Shown: positions 39,587 to 43,140 of the stretch, piece after piece
How positions within the stretch are numbered: the first letter of the stretch is position 1
How the letters are laid out: each line of letters opens with the position of its first letter
Assembly (NCBI RefSeq): GCF_018613155.1
Contig: NZ_JAGGQU010000043.1
Coordinates: 1 to 43,140 of the forward strand
Source of the DNA: Bacillus sp. ISL-55
Lineage (GTDB): Bacteria; Bacillota; Bacilli; Bacillales; Cytobacillaceae
Length of the DNA stretch: 43,140 nucleotides
Direction of reading: 5' to 3'
The notes under the pieces: generated by a model
What the model saw: only the letters and a program-made list of their open reading frames with translations
Told to the model about the DNA's origin: nothing
Databases searched by the model: none
Made by a program: the position numbers and the translations under genes

Positions 39587-40100
39587 AGCCATCCTCCTCA
39601 ATTTTAGTACTTAATAATTTGCGACCACGGGCCAGTCTAGATTTAACTGTCCCAATATTAAGATGTAAAATTTGTGAAATTTGCTGAATGGAAAGTTCCT
39701 CGAAATAGAAAAGAATAATGGGAATACTGTAATGTATCGGGAGATTGTATACAGCATTATGAATTTCCTCTTCCTGAATATCTCTTATGTATAATTCTTC
39801 AGTACTTTCCTGCCGTCTTTCAGGTAAAAAATCCGATATTACTTCTCTCCAGGATTTTCGAAATGAGCTTTTACATTCATTGATAACTATCCTTGCAAGC
39901 CAAGGAAAAGGCCCCTCTTTATTCTTTAAACTCTCCATTGATTTATAAGCCTTAATAAATGCATCTTGTACACAATCCTCTGCTTTAGGCCAATCTTGGA
40001 CATATGTATAAGCGAGTCTAACAAGACGTTGCGTATAGGTATCGATCCACATTTCCAAGACCTCATTCTTATCCAAGAATTTGCCCCCTTTCATCTTCAT
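39546..40100 (-). CDS. ECF-type RNA polymerase sigma factor
   Basis: The 184-aa product has region 2 (RLVRLAYTYVQDWPKAEDCV, DAFIKAYKSM) and region 4 (FYFEELSIQQISQILHLNIG, TVKSRLARGRKLL). The start at 40100 follows GGGGGCAAATTC and is a TTG. It is paired with a DUF4030 anti-sigma like the locus at 11824, but overlap and sequence differ enough to indicate old paralogues rather than a recent duplication. An ECF-like promoter is at 40116-40146. Confidence 0.9.
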   Translation of the reverse strand: MKMKGGKFLDKNEVLEMWIDTYTQRLVRLAYTYVQDWPKAEDCVQDAFIKAYKSMESLKNKEGPFPWLARIVINECKSSFRKSWREVISDFLPERRQESTEELYIRDIQEEEIHNAVYNLPIHYSIPIILFYFEELSIQQISQILHLNIGTVKSRLARGRKLLSTKIEEDGYGRKGFTVSKKLL

Positions 40101-40115
40101 TTTTGGTTTTCAAAT

Positions 40116-40146
40116 GTATGATGCAAGTACTCAAGAAAAGGTTCCA
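40116..40146 (-). promoter_or_regulatory. Putative ECF promoter of the second sigma/DUF4030 operon
   Basis: On the minus strand, TGGAACC, 16 bp, then CATCATAC. The AACC element matches the other two ECF operons here; the -10 element departs from CGT (CAT). Confidence 0.4.
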
Positions 40147-40168
40147 TTTTTTTATCATAATAAAAAAA

Positions 40169-40197
40169 GGACTAAAACCAATTACGTTTAGTCCAAG
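40169..40197 (-). terminator. Terminator of the DUF6366 gene
   Basis: GGACTAAACG-TAATTG-GTTTTAGTCC hairpin and TTTTTTTATT on the minus strand. Confidence 0.75.
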
Positions 40198-40211
40198 CGG
40201 TTCGCTTGTTC

Positions 40212-40250
40212 AATTAACCTGCTGCTTTAGTTCAACAAGAAAAAACTGCG
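40212..40250 (-). repeat. GCAGGTTAGTT-family repeat, copy d
   Basis: The plus strand AATTAACCTGCTGC with TTTAGTTCAACAAG matches the tail half of the family. Located between the DUF6366 gene and the sigma gene. Confidence 0.55.
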
Positions 40251-40285
40251 TGGTTCGGCAGATGGAATTTCGACTCATATACCGG

Positions 40286-40498
40286 TTACTTAAAAAAAGA
40301 AGCAACTATAAACCCTATTATGATTACAAGAATAAGTATCCCTGTTCCTTTCCAACCTAAACTTCCTACTAAATCCACAAGACCTCCGCTGTTTGCTCTA
40401 TTAAAAGCATCGTTCATATTACCAGTTGGGTTGTTTTTCAATTCTTGTTGCCTTAATCTCTCTCTTTTTTGTCCAGGAGTTTCTTTGTTATCTTGCAT
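40286..40498 (-). CDS. DUF6366 family protein
   Basis: The 70-aa product has a charged, helical head (KETPGQKRERLRQQELKNNP, TGNMNDAFNRANSGGLVDLV), a conserved GSLGWKGTG, and one C-terminal span (ILILVIIIGFIVASFF). This is the DUF6366 pattern common in bacilli. GGAGGTG precedes the ATG. It is flanked by repeats d and e and has its own terminator. Function is unknown. Confidence 0.8.
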   Translation of the reverse strand: MQDNKETPGQKRERLRQQELKNNPTGNMNDAFNRANSGGLVDLVGSLGWKGTGILILVIIIGFIVASFFK

Positions 40499-40562
40499 TT
40501 AAACACCTCCAGTAATTTAAACGATCTTTCCTCTTAAATTCTATAAGAAAATCCATTATCCT

Positions 40563-40600
40563 GTTGAACTAACCTGCTGCGTTTGTTTAAGTAGAATGTT
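40563..40600 (-). repeat. GCAGGTTAGTT-family repeat, copy e
   Basis: The plus strand GAACTAACCTGCTGCGTTTG matches the family tail (minus strand CAAACGCAGCAGGTTAGTTC). Located between the HExxH gene and the DUF6366 gene. Confidence 0.6.
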
Positions 40601-40639
40601 TCACAATTGTTGATATTCCTTAGAATCTATAAGTGTTTT

Positions 40640-41479
40640 TTAATATTCCAACCAACTATTAACAACTTCCTCAAAATTGTGATCTTTCCAAGATATAATT
40701 GCGTTCATTTCCCCGACTTGTAAAACTTTTTCTTGAAATAACAGATCCCCCAAAAAGTATGCTAATCGAGGAAAACCAAACGTTTTGCCTCCATTAATGG
40801 AAAACCACTCACGGAAAATTTGCTGCGGAGTACTTTTTGCAAGATCTTTTGCAAACTCAAGTTGAATTTCCTTTTTATGCGCTGATGCAAATTCCAACCA
40901 TTCATCGCCATTATCATCGTAAGAAAAATATACGGAAGAGGACAATCCAGGCGATGTTTTCCTTGAAAAATGTGTAGCTGCCCCTTCTTGAAATAGCCAG
41001 ATAAGAGGATTATTCCACTCCATTTTCGACCATTCATTTCCCGCTTTATCTGAAATGATATTATGAGTAACGTGCCCTAATTCGTGTGCAATAATGGCTT
41101 GCAAATGGCTACTTTCTGGCGATAATTTTTCTAACGCAAAAGTTACATTAGGTATTATTTGTTTGTGTGAATAGGCATTAGAACCAAAACCACCGACAAT
41201 TAAATATATATCAATAGGAAAATTCACTTGATACATACCCAAGTAATTTTGCTCTACTTCTTTTATAATGGTGACAATTTCGTTGTGGATTAACTTGATG
41301 GAAGTCAAGACTTGAGGATACCTTTTTATAGACTGAATATGTCTTTCTTCGGTGTCTTTGCAATGATATAAAAAATACTCTTTGAAAATCCCTGGGAACT
41401 TCATATAGTAGCTCCGCAAGAAATTTATAGAAGGTTGATAGTTATCCAAAAAATACGGTACAGTATCAACTATTTTCAA
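40640..41479 (-). CDS. HExxH zinc-metalloprotease-like protein
   Basis: The 279-aa cytoplasmic protein has a gluzincin-type site HELGH (His132, Glu133, His136) followed about 30 residues later by FQEGAATHFS, where Glu165 would be the third zinc ligand. The remainder shows a beta segment (FPIDIYLIVGGFGSNAYSH) before the helix, as in aminopeptidase-type folds. There is no signal peptide. The start is TTG 41479, seven bases after AGGAGG; the in-frame ATG 41497 lies upstream of that site. Substrate unknown. Confidence 0.82.
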   Translation of the reverse strand: MKIVDTVPYFLDNYQPSINFLRSYYMKFPGIFKEYFLYHCKDTEERHIQSIKRYPQVLTSIKLIHNEIVTIIKEVEQNYLGMYQVNFPIDIYLIVGGFGSNAYSHKQIIPNVTFALEKLSPESSHLQAIIAHELGHVTHNIISDKAGNEWSKMEWNNPLIWLFQEGAATHFSRKTSPGLSSSVYFSYDDNGDEWLEFASAHKKEIQLEFAKDLAKSTPQQIFREWFSINGGKTFGFPRLAYFLGDLLFQEKVLQVGEMNAIISWKDHNFEEVVNSWLEY

Positions 41480-41572
41480 AAAAATCCTCCTATTCATTAA
41501 CTTTTGACATAGCTATCTTCAATTAATAATTAGGCATTTAGGTTAATTTTACCATTATGATGGAAGTTTTTC

Positions 41573-41612
41573 TTAAACTAACCTGCTCCGTTTGTTCAAT
41601 AAGGTTTAGCAA
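41573..41612 (-). repeat. GCAGGTTAGTT-family repeat, copy f
   Basis: The minus strand reads CTTATTGAACAAACGGAGCA followed by GGTTAGTTTAAG. Located between the HExxH gene and the acetyltransferase pseudogene. Confidence 0.65.
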
Positions 41613-41701
41613 TAAAGTACGGAAACCTAATCCTCCATGGTTCTACGACCCCACCAAATTACCAATTAGTTATATTATTCAAGTACTAAAACTACAATAA
41701 G

Positions 41702-42194
41702 TTAAAATTTATAGTACCAAAAAATCGCAATTTCATTTGCTGTTGGAAAGTTAGAATAAAGCATAGTATCAACTGCACCTATTACAAAGTGATTTTTGGC
41801 GTAACATTGGCACGCTGAAACATTAATATCTTGTGTTTCAAGCACTAGACCACTAAAGTTATTCTCCTTTGCCCACTCAATAGCTTTATTTAATAAAGCA
41901 GTTCCAACACCTTTTTTTCTATAATTTGTTGCAACAGCAATGTCCTCAATTAGTGCATAACCATTCCAATTAGAACGAATCTTAATCCTACCGATGCAGT
42001 CGTTTTCATCATACTAAAAATATACAATTTTCCCCTGTTCTTCAATATATCTTGAAATAAGGTTCAGAGAATATCTCCTCTGTATATTTCCAAACATTGT
42101 TTTCAAATGTAGGTATAATTCTCCCCGAAACAACGAAACATTCGTTAGGTTTATTACAATCCTCCATATTAAATTGAGTCATTTCAATTATCAT
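41702..42194 (-). pseudogene. satA: Decayed streptothricin acetyltransferase (SatA-like GNAT)
   Basis: The start is intact (GAAGGAG, ATG 42194; MIIEMTQFNMEDCNKPNECF) and so is a long C-terminal GNAT domain. The latter has YALIEDIAVATNYRKKGVG, LVLETQDINVSAC and YAKNHFVIGAVDTM, ending IFWYYKF with TAA at 41702. Sequence and length match the SatA streptothricin N-acetyltransferases of bacilli. Around 42050-42065 the frame breaks with loss of an acidic stretch, and a TAG interrupts IVYF-YDENDC near 42015 where the family has Tyr. Two independent lesions make this a true pseudogene rather than one read error. Confidence 0.85.
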
Positions 42195-42267
42195 AGCCAT
42201 CTCCTTCAAAACGAGATTATATGGAATACAACTTGTATTATAGCCTTCTATTTACTTCGTCCTTTTT

Positions 42268-42300
42268 CAACTAAACTGCCTCGTTAGTTGAATTAGAATC
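42268..42300 (-). repeat. GCAGGTTAGTT-family repeat, copy g (degenerate)
   Basis: The plus strand CAACTAAACTGCCTCGTTAG resembles the family tail. Located between the SRPBCC gene and the acetyltransferase pseudogene. Confidence 0.45.
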
Positions 42301-42303
42301 AAA

Positions 42304-42759
42304 TTAAACTCTTTTCTCAGCAATCCTTTTTAATTCTGTCGCACGAGTAGCAATAAATTCACTCATATACTTTTTTAAAAACAACGTATCTGCTACAAGT
42401 CCGAAAATACCAAGTGGTGACTTATACTCAAATATATCGGTCATTATAGTTCCATCTGGGTGTTCAATAAATTGGTGGGTATGAACAAAGGATTGAAAAG
42501 CTCCTTTTACCATAACATCCACAAACTTATGAGGTCTTTCCATTATAATAACTTCCGCGGTCAACCTTTGCTTAACGCCAAAGTGAATTGCTTCCCAGGT
42601 AACTACATCACCTAGTTCCAATAACCCCTCAGTAATGCCACCAACAGCTCTTTCCCTGGTTTTAGTAGTAGTTTGTGTATGTATATCTACGTTCCTTGCC
42701 AGGTCAAAACAGAGTTCAATGGGAGCTTTGATAAATTGTTCATTTTTAATAATAGGCAT
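42304..42759 (-). CDS. SRPBCC-family protein
   Basis: The 151-aa product has the START/SRPBCC fold: opening strand EQFIKAPIELCFDLARNVD, middle GLLELGDVVTWEAIHFGVK, then HTHQFIEHPDGTIMTDIFEY and a long C-terminal helix. Such proteins bind hydrophobic ligands or act as cyclase-type enzymes; the specific function cannot be read. GAGGG precedes the ATG. Repeat h lies just upstream. Confidence 0.85.
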   Translation of the reverse strand: MPIIKNEQFIKAPIELCFDLARNVDIHTQTTTKTRERAVGGITEGLLELGDVVTWEAIHFGVKQRLTAEVIIMERPHKFVDVMVKGAFQSFVHTHQFIEHPDGTIMTDIFEYKSPLGIFGLVADTLFLKKYMSEFIATRATELKRIAEKRV

Positions 42760-42786
42760 CCATATCCCTCACTAATAGATCGTTAT

Positions 42787-42858
42787 ACTTCTTCCACTAT
42801 CCTGCATCGTATGTTCAATAAGGAATTCAACAAAAAACGGTGGTAATCCCTCCTTGAT
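42787..42858 (-). repeat. GCAGGTTAGTT-family repeat, copy h
   Basis: The minus strand has a hairpin-like GATCAAGGAGGGATTACCAC, then CTTATTGAACATACGATGCA and GGATAGTGG. It resembles copy b in both halves. Confidence 0.6.
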
Positions 42859-42925
42859 CATCGCACCCTCAACAATAAGGTTCGCGGCGAGAAAGGCATA
42901 AACCTGCTTAAATCAGCAGCAATGT

Positions 42926-43132
42926 TTAATCTCTATTATCTAATAAATTTACACAATCCTCTTCCAAATGTTTGGATGTATTATTTTTCTCATAAAAATC
43001 GATAATATTACCATCCGTCGCCCCCTGCCAATCCCTTTCACAAAACTGAACCACTTCTTTGCTTTTTTTCGAAACCCCATAATAATAATACATATATGGT
43101 TCATCCTTAAATACAACTGTTGTGAGCGTCAA
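42926..43132 (-). CDS. Hypothetical protein, possibly truncated by the window edge
   Basis: A 68-aa frame begins at TTG 43132, eight bases from the window end, and the frame is open to the edge, so the true start may lie outside. The product has an aromatic strand (EPYMYYYYGVSKKSKEVV), FCERDWQGATDGNII and an acidic tail. No family recognised. Followed by repeat h. Confidence 0.5.
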   Translation of the reverse strand: MTLTTVVFKDEPYMYYYYGVSKKSKEVVQFCERDWQGATDGNIIDFYEKNNTSKHLEEDCVNLLDNRD

Positions 43133-43140
43133 GTTAAAAT

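Noticed and set aside
1-43140. tRNA genes or a prophage
   Set aside because: No cloverleaf-like CCA-ended sequences, integrase or phage structural genes could be recognised on either strand.

Overview
The window reads as chromosomal DNA of a low-GC, endospore-former-type Bacillaceae (Bacillus/Mesobacillus-like). Ribosome binding sites are strong (GGAGG/GGGGG) and often drive TTG or GTG starts. Typical bacilli families are present: DUF3231, DUF4030 anti-sigma proteins, DUF6366, DUF4177, an RsbR-like STAS protein and a heterocycloanthracin-type bacteriocin locus. I saw no rRNA, tRNA, integrase, transposase gene or CRISPR array.

Layout. 1-3.7 kb: an exported four-helix-type protein, a MEDS-domain protein, then a minus-strand cluster of very small membrane proteins, several too short for routine gene calling. 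3.9-8.3 kb: a LysE-type exporter, a class V aminotransferase, more small membrane or hypothetical proteins and a frameshifted lipoprotein. 8.6-13.2 kb: a DUF3231 protein, an esterase-like hydrolase, and an ECF sigma/DUF4030 anti-sigma pair. 13.2-13.6 kb: two tandem copies of a 189-bp element. 13.7-19.5 kb: a complete thiazole/oxazole-modified peptide (LAP/TOMM) locus on the minus strand. It has a Cys-Xaa-Xaa-repeat precursor, a TIGR03693-type maturation protein, a YcaO cyclodehydratase and a SagB dehydrogenase. A terminator hairpin separates precursor and enzymes, and no exporter lies beside it. 19.9-25.3 kb: a TIGR00266 protein, a membrane-anchored phosphate-binding-like protein, an array of eight 52-bp hairpin repeats, and an ECF sigma/PadR/FtsW-RodA operon. 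25.5-27 kb: a PAS histidine kinase broken by one missing base. 27-34.2 kb: small hypotheticals, a SUKH protein, the STAS regulator, signal peptidase I, a glutaredoxin with in-frame TGA at its first catalytic cysteine, a YnfA protein and an ATPase. 34.2-43.1 kb: PAP2 phosphatase, patatin, nucleotidyltransferase, oxidoreductase, a second sigma/DUF4030 pair, DUF6366, an HExxH protein, a decayed streptothricin acetyltransferase and an SRPBCC protein.

Three themes cut across the window. (1) Three genes are each broken by what reads as one missing A/T in a homopolymer, which suggests base-calling errors as much as real pseudogenes. (2) Two dispersed intergenic repeat families lie in the same sense as their neighbouring genes: four copies of a GGCGTGTAA terminator element beside plus-strand genes, and about eight copies of a GCAGGTTAGTT element beside minus-strand genes. 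(3) Three ECF sigma operons share a similar upstream motif (AACC, 15-17 bp, C[GA]T), consistent with autoregulation.

The two most notable items are the TGA-containing glutaredoxin, a selenoprotein candidate with a hairpin at a plausible SECIS position, and the compact Cys-Xaa-Xaa bacteriocin locus.
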